A DNA stretch of 64,000 bases, from positions 4,712,001 through 4,776,000 of the forward strand of contig NZ_CP094527.1 of NCBI RefSeq assembly GCF_022811725.1, read 5' to 3'. The notes below the pieces were generated by a model that searched no databases, had not been told where the DNA came from, and saw nothing but the letters and a program-made list of their open reading frames with translations. This document shows, one piece after another, positions 63,367 to 64,000 of the stretch; within the stretch, counting starts at the first letter, position 1, and the number at the start of each line of letters is the position of its first letter. The translations under genes were made by a program, and so were the position numbers. The stretch is from Mucilaginibacter sp. SMC90. GTDB lineage: Bacteria; Bacteroidota; Bacteroidia; Sphingobacteriales; Sphingobacteriaceae.

Positions 63367-63699
63367 TTACTTTTGATCAAAGATATTTTTGTCCCATTTC
63401 CTGAACTCGTAATATTTGCTTTTAGGTTCGCCGGTAAAGCCATTAATACCTTTTTTGCGCGGAAGATAGTAAGCATGAATGTAGATGAACGGAACAACAA
63501 ACAGGGATAAAGAAGCCATAGCAATGGTTCGTCCGAAATATATAGAAATAGCGATAACTATTACCAGCGTGAGAATATATTTACCAACCCGGCGTACAAC
63601 AGGCGTACGCTCTTCAAAATGGCCAAAAATGATATTGCCCAGCGCGTAAATGATGCTTACTACGGCTACCTCAAACCAAAGAGACGCTGTTGCCCACAT
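63367..63699 (-). CDS. Small multi-helix membrane protein
   Basis: The 110-residue protein has three hydrophobic helices (VAVVSIIYALGNIIFGHF, YILTLVIVIAISIYFG, MASLSLFVVPFIYIHAYYL) and a basic, aromatic tail (YYEFRKWDKNIF). Its function is unknown. Its stop codon touches the stop of the preceding plus-strand gene without any gap. Confidence 0.65.
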   Translation of the reverse strand: MWATASLWFEVAVVSIIYALGNIIFGHFEERTPVVRRVGKYILTLVIVIAISIYFGRTIAMASLSLFVVPFIYIHAYYLPRKKGINGFTGEPKSKYYEFRKWDKNIFDQK

Positions 63700-63904
63700 A
63701 TTTCAGGAGATTGGTTTGTATAAAAATACAAACAGGAGCTTTCATTTCCTATTTGTCCATTTCATTTTGCAGCGAAATAAGCACTGGTTGGAAAGCAAGT
63801 TTACGATTACGAAACTCCGCTGGAGTCCAATATCTCTTAAAATTTTGTCTATAAACACGTAGCCTCTCTGAGGCCGCCTGGCAGACCAGCAATTTTTATT
63901 ATGC

Positions 63905-63942
63905 TATAAACACGAGGCCCCGATGGGAGCCTCGTGTTTATA
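63905..63942. repeat. ACACGAGGC palindromic repeat at the right edge
   Basis: TATAAACACGAGGC (63905-63918) and GCCTCGTGTTTATA (63929-63942) form a perfect 14-bp stem. Related fragments occur at 63850 (ATAAACACGTAGCC) and 63975 (GCCTCGTGTT), so the last 150 bp are a cluster of one repeat family. The rest of the 300-bp edge region carries no gene. Confidence 0.65.
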
Positions 63943-64000
63943 ACAATAAGAGCATGTTTTCCGGCTCCGTAGGTGCCTCGTGTTGAAATTTCAGGTCGAT

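Overview
The window looks like chromosome of a Bacteroidota bacterium of the Sphingobacteriaceae type (Mucilaginibacter or Pedobacter would fit; the genus is an inference). The signs are two SusC/SusD pairs, an ECF sigma/FecR/SusC cascade, a C-terminal sorting domain of type IX secretion, several exact TAnnTTTG -7 promoter boxes, and abundant short palindromic intergenic repeats. No rRNA, tRNA, CRISPR array, transposase or phage gene was seen.

Left part (1-9.4 kb): a partial lectin-like secreted protein and a divergent HTH/membrane regulator, a UPF0175/DUF3368 toxin-antitoxin pair, a lipoprotein PQQ dehydrogenase with a built-in cytochrome c, a DUF885-like lipoprotein, an ECF sigma factor with its membrane partner, and a tiny zinc-ribbon gene. 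From 9.5 to 20.4 kb lies an exopolysaccharide cluster with five glycosyltransferases, a flippase, two polymerase/ligase-type membrane proteins and a nucleotidyltransferase-fold protein.

The most interesting region is 20.4-35.1 kb: a minus-strand set of about 13 genes for using sulfate esters. It holds three sulfatases, a lipoprotein formylglycine-generating enzyme that would activate them, SusC/SusD outer-membrane import, a periplasmic rhodanese-thioredoxin fusion, an NTF2-like protein, a fatty-acid-hydroxylase-type membrane protein and two tiny membrane proteins. At its head, behind a good Bacteroidota promoter and a 14-bp palindrome, is a 31-codon gene ending in Cys-Cys-Tyr-Ser-Cys-Cys-Cys-Cys-stop. 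It is followed by mutually exclusive hairpins. I read this as a cysteine-sensing attenuator that would switch on sulfate-ester scavenging when cysteine is short. No glycoside hydrolase accompanies this SusCD pair, which fits sulfur scavenging better than glycan degradation.

Right part: exonuclease III and small proteins (35.4-38.2 kb); a six-gene ABC-transporter operon with a YtrA-like GntR repressor and a matching operator at its start (38.4-45.7 kb), ending in a permease fused to a degenerate M1 peptidase domain; an alpha-L-fucosidase utilization locus (sigma, FecR, SusC, SusD, GH29; 45.9-54.4 kb); a LacI regulator; a glycerol operon glpD-glpK-glpF with a DeoR regulator and probable operator (55.9-60.7 kb); and a T9SS-secreted adhesin-like protein (61.5-63.4 kb). 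At least five different palindromic repeat families sit between these genes.
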